The notes: generated by a model from the sequence alone, not told the origin. A stretch of 64,000 nt of DNA from Anthopleura xanthogrammica (GCA_964019055.1 OZ025211.1:11914400-11978399); one strand, 5' to 3'; shown: positions 44,553 to 58,270, counted from the first letter of the stretch. A program made the numbers and translations.

Positions 44553-45267
44553 CTTTTGATCTGCTTTAACTAAACGTGAAGCGTTTTAAACTGACTTTAA
44601 ATTGAAAACGCTTTCTATTTTTATTACTGAGTCTTTTTTTGTTATCTTTGAAGCCTTTTTTATATATCTTTTGTACTGTTTTACTTAAAAGTTTCAATGC
44701 CTCAGGTCTGTCATCTGTCATACGGAGTAAATTGTCGTTGCGGAATACAGAATCTTCATGTCCTATTCGTTACCTTAATATCATTTATTTTCGTTTACTT
44801 TTATCACTGGCACACTAAACTGAATTGTTTTTCAGTGTGAACAATAACGAGGTTAGATGTTACTTAATAGTTGAATCTAATTTCCAAAAAGAAATTATAT
44901 ATTTTTTCCGTTATGAGATGTCAGTATAACTATTAAAGTAAATTTAAAAGTAAAAGTGCAAAACTTTTAATTAAAATAAAGGCTATGGCTCGTTCTAGAC
45001 GCTTCTGCACTCAATGGCCGAAAATAATATAGCTTAGTATATTTGGACTCCGGAGCGACTTCTGAACAAGTTGAATCTGAATCAGTTGTCACTACAGTGT
45101 CACATAGTTTGACAAGCCCTACAGAACTTGTTTACCGTGTTTGTCGACCCGATATGAAACTGCCGTACCAAACTAATTGAAACGCTTTTTTTCATTTTTT
45201 TTGCCAGACTTAATTCATCGATTGATGACTTCGGCACATGAGAGGATAAAATAAAAATTAAACTAGC

Positions 45268-45400
45268 CCCTGGTAGCAGGGTAGACTGGGATACCTGGAT
45301 GGTAGTGGATCCTTGGGAGCCAGGGTCGTGATACGAGCTATTGCCGTTGGAGTAGTATACTGAAACCGTGGGTTCAAGTTCCGCCAAGGGCGTATGATAT
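45268..45400. repeat. Possible SINE fragment
   Basis: Contains TGGTAGCAGGGTAGACTGGG (A-box-like) and GGGTTCAAGTTCCGCC (a good B box), about 95 bp apart. That spacing is too long for a tRNA, so either a degenerate tRNA-type SINE or chance. No tail or target duplication was found. Confidence 0.3.
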
Positions 45401-45718
45401 TTTTCTCTGTTATATCTTTATTTTGTTCTTTACACCCAAGGTAGCTCATTTCACTAGTATTCATATCATTGAAAGTGTCATAACTCTCAAATTATGTTTT
45501 GCTACAATATTATTGCCATGTGTGTTTTATTTGATTGATGACTAGTGCATAAAATCCTATTTTTCCAGTTCACAAAAAGAAAACCCTAGATGCCATTTTA
45601 GTGAACACCCTTGCATTTTGGAAAAAAAGTTAAATAAAAAAAAATCGAAAATACTCATTTTGAAGTCCAACTTCCACTTCTTTCAAACTCCAATCCGAGT
45701 TTTACCATACGTAATTAA

Positions 45719-48700
45719 GAGCGACTGTCTGTAAAAATCGAGAATCGTTCGACAGTTGTAAAAATTTTGATTTCTTTATACTTTGCCCAAAAGACCCTTA
45801 GGGTAAACTATTTTCGAAAAAAATATTTAAAGGTTTGGCCGATTTTTATTTTTGGCGAAATTGAGAAAAGTTGAAATTCACGTCCGAGCGTGTCTGGCGG
45901 CCTTCGAAATGCGTGAAAAATGGTGCATCTTTGATAACCGCTCACGACAGATTGAAACCCCGTTCGAAATTGAAAAACTCACAACTGATTTACCTATTAT
46001 CAATCTATGAACAGACTTAATTTGAGCTATACAGACATTTTATTTATTTTTATTTTCTTACTAAGGTAAGGGCACTTTGGAGTTGCTAGAGAAAACATCG
46101 AATTACGGGCAAATCCAATGCATTCATTCTCCAATGCGCTATACAATATTACAAAAAAAATAATTTTTCCTTAAAGCTCAACTGTTATACTAAGTCACCA
46201 CAAAATATCTAACTTGGCCCGCAAAAAGCCTGACTTCTAGAGGAAGAGTTCTAAGCACTACTTTGACCTGTCGTAACGCAATCTAGCACTTGAGCGTTAC
46301 CAAGATGATAGGCCTAAACTGCTCCTAAAATATATTCTATGCCTCTAAATGACTGTTTTTCAATTGTTGGTCGTAATTCGACTGCAGAAGTATAAGTTTT
46401 GTAAACATTGAGATGATAATATTCAAGAAACTATCATACTGAACTACAACAATGACTTCCGGTTACATTCCCGCAGTAACACAACGACAACAACAAAGGC
46501 CTAATGTGATAATCTTGTAAAAATTACCAGTTTGAGAGTGATAATACTAAACTAAACGGAATAAAGCAATGAATTCAACTCTGCATATATGTAATTTTGA
46601 ATAAATGAGCGAATATAAGCGTTATTAATGGCAATGATACTTAAAGGCCGTTCTGCCAGACTATAAAACGCATGTCGGTTGTACAAACATCATTAATGCC
46701 GCTTCTGGCTTCAACCAACTTACGATTGTAACGTTGTTTAACAAAATCCAGTTTAAACTCAAAATTATATAAAAAATAATGCTGCGTTTATTGATGAAAT
46801 AAGCTTAAATTCAATGCAATTGGTCAGATCAGTAATTCGAAAATTCAGTTACTTACATTTATTCAAAAGTTACACTCGTCTACATTCGTGCTTGTTACCG
46901 GTTGTCAGCCGGCTATTATATTTATCCGTCCCGATTCAACCAATCCCTGAATTCTCATATTCTTTTGAAAGATTTAGGCCTCAGTACACGTAGCCTTGTG
47001 AGCCCGACTTTAGAGTTAAAGGCGAAGCGATACTTAGTAATGACAGTATGATAATGATAATGATAAAAACACATGGTAAAGAAATAAGTCCCGTGGGGGT
47101 GAGGGAGCTTGCGCAAAGTCGAGTGACGCACAGTGAATAATTATTTTGTAAAGAACACTTTATTACATGAACGCCAGTTGCTTGTGGCTTGTTACGATGC
47201 ATATATTTACATTGGTTGCTTTAGTCAAATTTAAACAAGTATATTTCAATAAGCTTATCTCGTGCGTTATTAGTTTTGCGTTTGTGTCGTTAGAAATAAC
47301 GTTTAGACAATGATCATGTCAAGTTTGACGGCTCCACCTTACGAATATTGCCAAATATAGAACTTAGTTACCAATGTAACGACATTAGAATTATGTTATA
47401 TCACCACTGTCACATCCCCATAATACTTTGCGTTTTCTTTCTTTTTTTTTTGGGGGGGGGGGGGGGACAACAATGGGCAAAAAAAATATTTGAAAATTCA
47501 AAATCAGTTTAATCAGAGGCAATTCCACACGAATGTGAAAATGAAATGTTTGGCGTAACAGATGATGTATGGACTTACCAAAAAATGTCATGACTCGTAA
47601 ACCTGTTCAAATTTCTTTCTTTCTGGTTTTTGTGAATTGTGATAGAATCTATCATAGATGCATACGTGTTTTTAGATGTTTTTTTCTACAATTCTTATTA
47701 GTCTTCATGGTAATATTAACGATTTTGTTTCGTTGTTGCCCCCCACTGAATGCAAAGCATTATGGGAATGTGAAAGTGGTGAATTGCCTTATGCATTGTA
47801 CGATGCTTGTTGCTGCGCTGAGAAGGCCTCGTGCGGCTTTTCGCTCTTGCTTGAAAATCCTACACCTTGTGGAGCAAGCTGGAGAAATCCTGACAACATA
47901 CAGTGTATCGCATTGAGTGAGTGTAAGAGAGACGTGTTATATGTCTTTGCGCAGTACGACGTATACACAATGCTTAAATTGAAGCTGCCCGTTCTCAAGT
48001 CACTTTGCAACAACTTTGATTTGCACCAACTTAGATTTGCACCTTGCTGATTCAAAGAACTGCCGGAAGAAAGCGTTTTACATTGCTCTATTCAGGGAGA
48101 GACGGAGGGGGGGGGGGGGGGGTAGTGGCGGGCTTTCACGAGAATGACATTTCTATTTTGTCTAAGAATAAGAAAAAAAGTTAACATAACATAATTCTCA
48201 CCCCGAGATGAGATTGGATTACCTGTGGTGAGAACGCTACCCCCCCCCCCCCCCCACCCCCCTTCTTAAAAACTGTAATGTTGCTGTCTGTCAGCGTTTA
48301 AATTCATAAATATATATATAGACTCTACCTACCCCTACCCCCACCCCCAACGGTTTCATTTGTTATTCTTATTAACTAGCCGCCAGTCTTTGATTACTGT
48401 CGGTCTAGTATCGCAAAGGTTGTTTATGCAGTTTATGGTACTGTCCGTGAACTAACTATGTCACAAGGATATTATTTAGAGGATTGGCTGACCAACTCAA
48501 AATATTGTATTTGAATTCAAGGCAAATTCAAGGTGATTTGGTTGACCAACTCAGAACATTTGACAAATCAGGACGGACATTAGAAAAGCTAACAAAACAA
48601 GTAGAAATGTAGCCAGACTTGTAAGTAAATTAATGTATTTTTGAAAATAACGGATTGAATTTAAGCTTATTTCATCAATAAACGCAGCATTATTTTTTAT

Positions 48701-49750
48701 ATAATTTTGAGTTTAAACTGGATTTTGTTAAACAACGTTACAATCGTAAGTTGGTTGAAGCCAGAAGCGGCATTAATGATGTTTGTACAACCGACATGCG
48801 TTTTATAGCCCGGCAGAACGGCCCTTAAGTATCCTTGCCTTTAATAACGCTTATATTCGCTCATTTATTCAAAATTACATATATGCAGAGTTGAATTCAT
48901 TGCTTTATTCCGTTTAGTTTAGTATTATCACTCTCAAACTGGTAATTTTTACAAGATTATCACATTAGGCCTTTGTTGTTGTCGTTGTGTTACTGCGGGA
49001 ATGTAACCGGAAGTCATTGTTGTAGTTCAGTATGATAGTTTCTTGAATATTATCATCTCAATGTTTACAAAACTTATACTTCTGCAGTCGAATTACGACC
49101 AACAATTGAAAAACAGTCATTTAGAGGCATAGAATATATTTTAGGAGCAGTTTAGGCCTATCATCTTGGTAACGCTCAAGTGTTAGATTGCGTTACGACA
49201 GATCAAAGTAGTGCTTAGAACTCTTCCTCTAGAAGTCAGGCTTTTTGCGGGCCAAGTTAGATATTTTGTGGTGACTTAGTATGATAGTTGAGCTTTAAGG
49301 AAAAAAATTTTTTTTTGTAATATTGTATAGCGCATTGGAGAATGAATGCATTGGATTTGCCCGTAATTCGATGTTTTCTCTAGCAGCTCCAAAGTGCCCT
49401 TACCTTAGTAAGAAAATAAAAAGAAATAAAATGTCTGTATAGCTCAAATTAAGTCTGTTCATAGATTAATAATAGATAAATCAGTTGTGAGTTTTTCAAT
49501 TTCGAACGGGGTTTCAATCGGTCGTGAGCGGTTATCAAAGATGCACCATTTTTCACGCATTTCGAAGGCCGCCAGACACGCTCGGACGTGGATTTCAACT
49601 TTTCTCGATTTCGCCAAAAATAAAAATCGGCCAAACCTTTAAATATTTTTTTCGAAAATAGTTTACCCTAAGGGTCTTTTGGGCAAAGTATAAAGAAATC
49701 AAAATTTTTACAACTGTCGAACGATTCTCGATTTTTACAGACAGTCGCTC
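45719..49750. mobile_element. Long-inverted-repeat (foldback) element 2, TTAA-flanked
   Basis: 4032 bp with inverted arms of about 1.1 kb (45719-46818 and 48653-49750) that are almost identical, so recently formed or homogenised. Ends read GAGCGACTGTCTGTAAAAA and abut TTAA at 45715-45718 and 49751-49754. The interior (46819-48652) holds three homopolymer G/C runs (47452, 48107, 48241) and one exon-like Cys-rich frame at 47702-47916. No transposase. It splits the GPCR unit G flank. Transcripts across it would fold into a 1.1 kb duplex. Confidence 0.75.
47702..47916 (+). CDS. Cys-rich exon-like frame inside foldback element 2
   Basis: Bounded by a TTCTACAATTCTTATTAG acceptor and a TTGA/GTGAGT donor. 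The frame reads SLLPPTECKALWECESGELP, ALYDACCCAEKASCGF, NPTPCGASWRNPDNIQC, with eight cysteines, typical of a small extracellular domain. The frame stays open to 48047 past the donor. No sequence family recognised. It may be a captured host exon or an element gene; no partner exon was found within the element. Confidence 0.35.
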
Positions 49751-49754
49751 TTAA

Positions 49755-50977
49755 GTCGCAGACAGAAGGTCTAGCAAAGCGAGCTGACGGAGACACGTTT
49801 TCTTTAGCTCAGCATTTTGTTTACTACTTGAGTCCTTCATTTAGAACGGTGAGACGAGCAAATAATTGCTCAAAACGTCCCTCAGAATTGCATTACATTT
49901 TATAATTTTGTATGTTCGTATACATTTGTAAATCAGTCGACAGTTCGTAAATGTTAAAACGAGTGCCGTGAGTTGAATGAATCTGAGGGTCAAAAGGCAT
50001 GCGTTCGATTTTTAAAACATGGAATATGTTACAATTATTCGCCGATTTAACATGGAATAATTATCATTACTCTTTCTTAATATCAAAATGAAAGTCCGAA
50101 TAAACTTCTTTGTACCTCATGTTTATTTGTAGTAGTGTTGTTGAGTCAAAGCATTAAATATAGCATCCGAGAATCGGGTCGCTAAAACTCAAATGAAGTC
50201 ATGACGTCCTATCTGTTTGAATTTAGCTTTGAGATCTTTAACACAAAAATTATTTGCTAATTTGTACCTTGGTACTGATACTACAGACAATACTGCGTTG
50301 AATAGCTGAGTTAAAGCACGAGTAGTCAATTAAATTAGGAAATTTGCCATGATAAATGAAAATTCTTTAGAAATCTTGGTTTGATTAGAAATAATCTTGT
50401 TTACGAATAAATTAAAAATTCAGACTCGGCTCAGTCTAGAATTGCAACAGTCAACGAAATAGAGCATGCGTAGACATTAAATTATGTCACGTGATAAGCT
50501 AGCTCCGCCTTCCTTTAATTACTTGGCAACGTAGTGGCATTGATTGACAAGTGACACATGTTAATTAATCGGATTCATAGACGGGAACCCTGTAGCAGAT
50601 GCCCGCTAAGGACTCTTGGGTAAGGCCGCAATGACCCTCTGGGTAGTATTGCGCAATACTCCCGTTTCGAGTTCTGTTTTACGCTGTGTTAGCCTCAAAA
50701 CCGTGTAATATATTCTTTTATTCAGTAACAGCCCGTGGAAATTCAAGAGATCTGTGTGTAAAGAAGGCAATAAAAATACTATGAAATTTCACGAGTTTTA
50801 TCTAAATTTCTGCATAATTTACGCACAATCGAGGCTAACACAGCGTAAAAGAGAACTCGAAACGGGAGTATTTGTTCATTTTATCACAAAGAAGACACAA
50901 AAAACCAAATGCATTTTATGAATGTGATACCACAGGTATCCCGGTAAAAATAAATAAAAGATTGAGTATAGGTTTAC
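49755..50977. other. Intergenic DNA with a palindromic MITE
   Basis: 50655-50695 (AATACTCCCGTTTCGAGTTC, ACGCTGTGTTAGCCTC) pairs with 50829-50873 in inverted orientation, a MITE of about 219 bp. 50580-50660 matches 20285-20375 in reverse. The remainder is AT-rich with no gene. Confidence 0.55.
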
Positions 50978-51074
50978 GTTTCAAGTCACCCATCCAGGTA
51001 ATGATCTCGCACGATCGGGCTTGACTCAGTTTCTTGGAAGTTCAGTTTTTATCCACTGGACCACGGTTTTCAAG
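50978..51074 (-). repeat. SINE-like block, copy 3
   Basis: Full-length version: CCGTGGTCCAGTGGATAAAA, GAGTCAAGCCCGATCG, GAGATCATTACCTGGATGGG, TGACTTGAAACG, then an A-rich tail on the minus strand. It lies where unit G's SINE-like block should be, so it marks where the unit resumes after element 2. Confidence 0.55.
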
Positions 51075-51502
51075 ATATTTGCACAACAATAGCCGTGAGA
51101 ACAATGCACCAGATAGACTAGGTTATTTCCCACTTTAAAGCAATGTGCCAGTGCGTGGCAGGTTGTGCAAGGGGCTAGCTGATATGGTCTGGGGGCCGGC
51201 TGGTCTCTCCCCTGATGCCTTGGGGCTAGAACATGAGCCTGCGTAATTCGCACAACCAAGGACGGAGGGATTTAATTGCCGTCATGTCCGAAGTCCATAC
51301 GTTATCCCAGATCTGCAGATGTCTTGGGGTATGGCATGTGGAGGGCACTATTTTTTTTTTTTTTTCGGTTTTTTCTTTTTTTTTTTTCCTTTTTTTTTTC
51401 CTCTTTTATTTTATTTTATTTTATTTTTTTAGTTTTGCTGGTATTTTTGTTTTCTTTGTTGTGGTAAGTTTTTAATATTTTTGGATATTTTTCCTCCGAT
51501 GG

Positions 51503-51963
<461 letters not shown>

Positions 51964-53213
51964 TAATTTATTTCTAGTGCGTTTCAATGTTCTCAATGCC
52001 CTTACAGAAACAGCAAAATATATACATATATACACAGGCAAATAAACCAAAAGAAAAGTTTATAAAAAAAAAAAGTCCCTACCTAGATATGGGAAATAGA
52101 AGTCAAAACAGTCAAAGTCAAAAGAAAAAGTCTTATGCTGAATATGCCATGAATATGAAAAAAAATTTAGAAAAGTTCGTACATAGATATAGCAATAAAC
52201 GTCAAACATTTAAGTCAAAAAGAAAAGTCTTAAGTTGTTTCTTGAAGCTATCTATATACCCCGTTCAAACTATAGCTTAAACATGTTTTAAAGTAGTTTA
52301 ACTAAACATGTTTTGAAAATTATTTACAAACATTGTTCACTCTTTGATGAAATAATACATATAAACTATCCTTCATATTGTACTGAACAGATTAGAGATA
52401 AAATAATTACATTGAAGCTTTCTAGTCTCTAAACATTTTGTTTAATAAAAACTCAGTTTAACTAAACAGCTTTTGGTGTGAATGGGGTATATGTCTTTAG
52501 AGTTCCTTAAATTAAACTAGGTGGATGAACATGATGAAAACCCACGCTTTTCATGTGTTTCAGTTCTGTAACGCGGTGTGGACAGACAAATGCTATTGTT
52601 GCTGTTAGAGCGTAACCTTCGCAGTTGCTTCTGTACAACCAGAAAATTATTTTCTCTTTCAATGTCAACCAGTGAAGTGAACGTAAAATTGGAGTAATAT
52701 GTTCATGTTTCTTCTTCGAAGTGACAAGCCTTGCAGCAGAGTTTTGTAGTCGTTGTAATTTAGTCAAGTCCTTAACAGGGAGCCCATATAATATACTGTT
52801 GCAATAATCCAGTTTCGAGGTGATGAATGCGTGCACAAGCCTTTCCGTCGAAGCAGGGTAGAGGTATCGTCGAATCTGACCAATACGTCTCAATGAATTT
52901 GAGGCCGATTTGCAGATATTACTAACATGGGACGACATTTTGAGATGATGATCAAGAATCACACCCAGATCACGTGCTTCAGATGTTGGCTCCTTTACTA
53001 AATCGCCAATGGTTACATGCGTGATGGAATCAACTTAAAGATAACGAGATATAAAATGTAGGACTTCGGTATTTGAGGTGTTACAAAGCAACTTATTGCA
53101 TTTCATCCATTGAATGATATCACTAGCGCAGTGTTCCAGAGTTTCGAGGTCAGTCGATTTTCCTGAATTCTGTGTGACCAAATACAACTGGGTGTCATCA
53201 GCGTACAACTATT
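51964..53213 (-). mobile_element. LINE (CR1/L2-like) 3' half with RT catalytic motif
   Basis: The minus strand reads LYADDTQLYLVTQNSG (YADD catalytic box), ASDIIQWMKCNKLLCN, then after a frameshift RDLGVILDHHLKMSSHVSN, TSKLDYCNSILYGLP, KLQRLQNSAARLVTSKKK, HITPILRSLHWL. A 3' UTR of about 500 bp runs into the TAA tail. It is inserted between GATGGTA and ATTAGGATAACAG of the unit. 5'-truncated and frameshifted. Confidence 0.8.
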
Positions 53214-53273
53214 AGGATAACAGTCTATATTTTTTTCTTCCTTTTTGATTTTACAAATAATTCTTTCTTAGAT

Positions 53274-54222
53274 CTTTCCGCGCTCCTATTCCCAATATTG
53301 ATATGAGTCAACACTGCATATCGATCAATGGGGAAGCACGCAACCTCGGAGTTATTTTTGATAAACACCTTACTATGTCTAGTCATGTGAACAATCTATG
53401 TCGCACTGCTTCGTTAGCAATTAGGAATATTGGTAAAATCAGAAAATATCTTGATCAGTCGAGCACGGAACGCTTAGTACACGCCTTTGTAACATCCAAA
53501 CTAGATTATTGCAATAGCGTTTTGTACGGCTTACCTGAGAAGCAATTAAGTAAGTTACAGCGCCTGCAAAACTCAGCTGCCCGACTAGTAACTAAAGCTA
53601 AGCGTAGGGATCATATAACTCCTGTTCTACGTCAATTGCACTGGTTGCCTATTAACCAAAGAATAGTTTTCAAGGTTTTACTCATTACTTTTAAGATAAT
53701 TAACGGCTATGCACCATCATATTTGAGTAGCTTACTAGATTCTAATGTACCTAAGCGCGCTTTACGCTCTGCCTCTAAGAGGCTATTGATAGTTCCTAAG
53801 TCGAATACATCCACATATGGCGATAGAGCTTTTTCCATTGCTGCGCCTAAGCTCTGGAATAACCTACCAGAATCAATAAAAAACGCTGAAACTGTTAAAC
53901 AGTTCATATCTTTAGCTAAAACATATCTTTTCAAGGAAGCTTTTAATTGATCCATCACGTCCTTACAACATATAGGCTATACTATCTCATTATGTTATAT
54001 TATTTCTTACTTGATTTTTATCTTTTATCTTCATTGTCATATATCAGCCTCATATTAATTTATCCGTTTTTAGATCATTAGTATTATTAATAATTTAGTC
54101 TAGTTATATTAATATATATTATATTTTATCGTTATTATTGTAGTTTTATTATTATATACATTGTAAACGCATTGAGGCGTAGCAAAATGCGTGATAAAAG
54201 CTGTAAATTCAATTAAATTAAA
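53274..54222 (+). mobile_element. 5'-truncated LINE with TTAGAT target duplication
   Basis: 949 bp flanked by TTAGAT (53268-53273 and 54223-54228); the empty site TTCTTAGATTGAACCC is seen in other units. The 215-codon frame 53303-53950 is intact: GEARNLGVIFDKHLTMSSHV, TSKLDYCNSVLYGLPEKQL, RLQNSAARLVTKAKRRDHIT, GDRAFSIAAPKLWNNLPESI, the C-terminal part of a CR1/L2-type reverse transcriptase. The tail ends in AATTAAATTA repeats. The uninterrupted frame indicates a young insertion. Confidence 0.85.
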
Positions 54223-54228
54223 TTAGAT

Positions 54229-55288
54229 TGAACCCAATAACATTATTAATGCTTTTTTTTTTTTCGGAAAGAATGACTACTTGTTTCCTTTTTGCTTACA
54301 TTCAGCATTAACATTTATTAAGCAATTCATGCACAATGCAAACAAAAAAACGAGCTGTGCTTTCCCGGTTTTCTTGGTATTTATTTCTATTGCTATATTT
54401 TCTGTTTATATGGTACTGTGAATTCTTGTCTACCCAAATGGGTGTTCCCTTTGGTTCTCAGTCCTCACGCGACAATTAGTGCCCAATCCCCTCTCGCTCC
54501 AGACAAAGGCTTTTAAATACATACCCGTATTTCTGGCTTTATTTCGGTTCTTGATTTAATTATAATGATCCTCGGCTTCGTAACAGTCCAAAATTAAAGT
54601 AATATTTAAAACAGTCAAGAAACGAAAATCCAGATTTGCAGTCAATATCGAACCGTGGGAAATTAAAAATGGCCAAAAATCCTGTTTGAAATAAAATATC
54701 TCGAAATAAATAAGTTTTTATAGTGGGTAACAAATTCAGTATCTTTGTATATAAGAGCTTACCCATAGAGAATCGATTTCTTACAATGGTATGGATGCGA
54801 GCTCGTAAAAGGCAAAATAAAGATAGCTATCTGTAAATTCAACATAAACATGTTTACGAATAAAACCGTCTTTGAGTTGTAAAATTAAAATTAAAACATT
54901 CAGGCTATGCTCGTAGTACTCTATGGTAAAGTTTGTCATATCGGCCAGCAGCAATATTAGATATATTGTCGGCCTCAGTAACTGTCTAATACTCCGATAT
55001 TGGGTAGTTTGCTCACACGCACACATATTGAATATAAATCTAGTAAACTATTAGATCACTAAAATATATGCAATATATACTAAGAAGACTATATAACCTG
55101 CTCAGGTTCATTACAGGCTACAAAGCTTGAGATTCAGATGTTTACTATAAATACGACGATAAAATAGCTATCTTGCTGTTCGAGGTTCATACAATCTAAC
55201 GACTTAAAAACGGTCCACATTAAGCAAGGCGTCTGGGATGATTAAGGACAGCAGACTTTTACGGACACGGAGAGCTTGTCTACCTTTA
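54229..55288. repeat. Conserved 3' block and 3' flank ahead of unit H
   Basis: The T-rich block resumes at GATTGAACCCAATAAC and runs through the usual landmarks to ATATGCAATATATACTAAG and the 3' flank of the GPCR remnant. Noncoding. Confidence 0.55.
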
Positions 55289-55289
55289 T

Positions 55290-56058
55290 TTAGACATCGC
55301 GATGTCTTTTGACTGTAGTTCTTGCATGCGCCACAAATACAACAAAAATACATTCACTGTCGAGTTGGTTGCTACAGTCCGCTCGCTTATCAATAATGCC
55401 GTCAATGAATCCAGTGAACGAAAATCTTTCTCGAGAGCTGATATGCAATAACCGAAGAAAAAAAATACGGTAGGTGCTATACTAAGGTCGTCAACATGAC
55501 AAGTATCATGGTGTTCATAGATCTTCGGTATTGCGAGACATCAAAGTTACTGCTTCCATCGTTTGGTTGCTAACTGGACGAGAATGATACAGAAGACGTG
55601 AGCTTGTTCAGTGAGTAGAAGGCCATGGAATAACAAACAGTTATGGTTGTGAGAAACACGAAAACAAAACACGGAAAGAGAAAATATGTTGCAGATTGAA
55701 AGACCTTTTATAGGAGTAACGTGAACACCAGGAAGAGCATTCTCACCCAGTAAGGGATAGTCACCATCCAGATGCGTCGAGATGTTACAAACGATCGATA
55801 TCTGTTTTTCAGTCTAATGGCCAACAATCGGTCCACACTAATAAGAGCCAAACAGTATAGAGAATAGAGGCTAACCAGTATGCAATGACATATTTTGACA
55901 ATATTGTGTTGCCAAATTTTTAATGTAAGCATAGTGGAAAAGGGTCGTTGAATTTTCAGCAAAATAACCAAAAAAAAGTCCGATAATACAAGATTAGCAA
56001 GAAGAAGATACGAAGGCTTGTGTAGAGTTGGATTCTTCCAGATGGAATACAGTATTAA
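55290..56058 (-). pseudogene. GPCR unit H, broken
   Basis: Keeps text from the C-terminus back into TM1-TM2, but deletions in TM6-7, in the TM4-5 loop and around TM3 break the frame. The longest intact piece (55971-55708) still reads SVDRLLAIRLKNRYRSFVTS and TIPYWVRML. The C-terminal deletions match remnant D. The gene is cut at TATTAA inside TM1 (56055-56058) by foldback element 3, and the other half of TM1 and the N-terminus are gone. Confidence 0.85.
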
Positions 56059-57881
56059 GAGCCGTTGCCAACGTGTCTGTAAATATCGAGAATTAGCGGA
56101 CAGTCGTTTAAAACCGAAATTCTTTTTCTTACACCAATCAAACCCCTTTGGTGAACTATTTTCAAAAATCGTATCGATAGTTCAAACGGATTTTTATTTC
56201 TTTCAAAATCGAAGTTTTTCGAAATGCCCTAAATTGACCATCAGACAGGCCTTATGACCAAGCGAAAATCCTGCATATTTGCACCGTTCGAACACAAAAA
56301 CCAAAGCACGAAAGACATTGATATTTAGTCACGAACAACATCATTATTTCCTCTTTCTAAAACATTTAAAACATTACCGATATTTTGGAGTTTTACTATT
56401 TTTGGAGAACACTTTATTAGATGCCGTTAAAGCGTTGACGCGAGCGCGTAAAATTTTACTGTTTTTAAAGTCATCGAATCCAGCTTGGTACATAGAATTT
56501 TAGTCTAAAGCCTTGATTTTCTGAAAGATCAACCCTTCTAAATTAAGGGCTAAAAATATTATTGATGGCACTCAAAGAGTATTTTATTACGAAGCGTAAA
56601 CGCGAATCACATTTTAGAAAAATATAGTGGTAATTCGCATAAGATCGCACGTCGGTTATTGTGAAGTAAAATGCACAAATAGAGCATTGTTCAAAGGACT
56701 AGAATAAAATAATGGATGACAGGTAAGGTTGGATATGTTATCCTCGTATCTGGGCAAGTACAGTTGAAATTAACGACCAAAAAGGAGTACTTTTCCTAGC
56801 ATCAAGTCAGCACGCTTACTAATAGACGTGACGTGACAACAAGCGTGACAAAGACCATTCTACAAACAGGTTGGGGTTCGGCCTTTGATGTCACCGAATT
56901 ATTTTGCATGTCACGCTCGTATTTGCAATGAAAAGCAAAATATTATCCACATTTTCGCTTCGCCACGAAAGAGTTTTGACAAACCAAGAACAACATTTTT
57001 ACACAGTCACACTGAAAGGTCATATTGCTAGGGAAAAATTATTTTCGGTCTCAAATGAACATCTAACCCAGGCGTTTGTTGCTCTTGAAAGTCGGGATTA
57101 TTATTTTCTCATATGACTCTCCCACTCCCTTCGAGTCACTCTCATTTGATGTTCATTATGAGTGTTCGTACTCAAAAGATTTTTCAAAAGATTTTCATGT
57201 TTTGAAAGGACGAAATAATGCTTTAATACTAAGCCAAATCCCAAACTCAACCAATACTTATTTGTCAAACGACAGCCCATCAAAAAGGCGTTATTGTACA
57301 GACAACCCCTCAATGTAGACTTAAGTTTTATTAAAACATGTTTCGCGTTTACACATCGTAATGAAATACACTTTAAGTGTCATCAATAATATTTTTAAGC
57401 CTTAATTTAGAACGGTTGATCTTTTGGAAAATTTATGTTTTGGGCTAAAATTCTATGTACCAAACTGGATTTGATGACTTTAAAAACAGTAAAATTTTAC
57501 GCTCTCGCTCCAACGCTTTCACCACATCTTATAAAGTGTTCTCCAAAAATAGTAAAACTCCAAAATATAGGCAATATTTTAAATGTTTTAGAAAGAGAAA
57601 ATAAAGATGTTGCTCGTGAATAAATGTCAGTGCCTTTCGTGTTTTGGTTTTTGTTAACCAGCGCAGCAAATATGCAGGATTTTCGCTTGGTCATAAGGCC
57701 TGTCTGATGGTCAATTTAGGGCATTTCGAAAAACTTCGATTTTGAAGAAAATAAAATCCGTTTAAACTTTCGATACGATTTTTGAAAATAGTTCTACAAA
57801 AAGGTTGATTGGTGAAAGAAAAAGAATTTCGGCTTTATGTGACTTTTCGCTGATTCTCAATATTTACAGACAACGGCTCCT
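56059..57881. mobile_element. Long-inverted-repeat (foldback) element 3 inserted at TTAA in a GPCR
   Basis: Ends GAGCCGTTG..TGTCTGTAAATAT resemble element 2. Imperfect inverted arms of about 550 bp (56059-56612, 57342-57876) share CGAAATTCTTTTTCTTAC-like text, CCTAAATTGACCATC(A)GACAGG, TAGTAAAACTCC and a GTAAACGCGAA inner edge. The left end sits exactly at TTAA of CAGTATTAA, a site intact in units C, E, F and G. The right end is GGCTCCT then TTAA. The interior (56613-57341) has only short frames and no transposase. More diverged arms than element 2, so older. Confidence 0.65.
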
Positions 57882-57885
57882 TTAA

Positions 57886-58270
57886 GGAGGCTCCCTAGAG
57901 TTTACTCTTCCTCCATCGACGTCCAGAGGCAAAGCACCAAGAGTCACAAAAACTACTCAGTCCCATTTTGTCCAGAATTATCAATCATTTCAAACCAGTA
58001 GCAACACTCGGAAGCAGCAGCAAATAAAGCTCCGTGAAATCTACCCTTGTGTTTAGTGATTTTTATACGACTTTGACAAACTTGCACGTTCAAAACAGTT
58101 CATTTATTCAGAATGCAATGAGCATGCTTGCGCATGAGCAACTACTAAACTTGAAGAATTTTTATTTTGCGTACGTTAATTTTCTATCAGGCATCGATAT
58201 GCAGATATGCTTTTGTTATAAAAAGATTTCTCTTATAGCTCCAAATACCTGTAAACTCTAGGGAGCCTCC
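57886..58270. mobile_element. 385-bp MITE with TTAA target duplication
   Basis: 20-bp perfect inverted ends GGAGGCTCCCTAGAGTTTAC, flanked by TTAA at 57882-57885 and 58271-58274. Its left TTAA is the one at the right end of element 3, so the two are joined end to end at a shared target. Kolobok or piggyBac mobilisation would explain TTAA. It has a 75-codon frame with no known domain (58034-58261). After it the GPCR unit 5' flank resumes at ATGCCTCATAATA. Confidence 0.75.

Noticed and set aside
51233..51475. Phe-rich ORFs in the T-rich run
   Set aside because: Translation of poly-T; no signal of selection.
52507..53950. Host genes with reverse-transcriptase-like ORFs
   Set aside because: They are 5'-truncated LINE copies, one with a clear target duplication.
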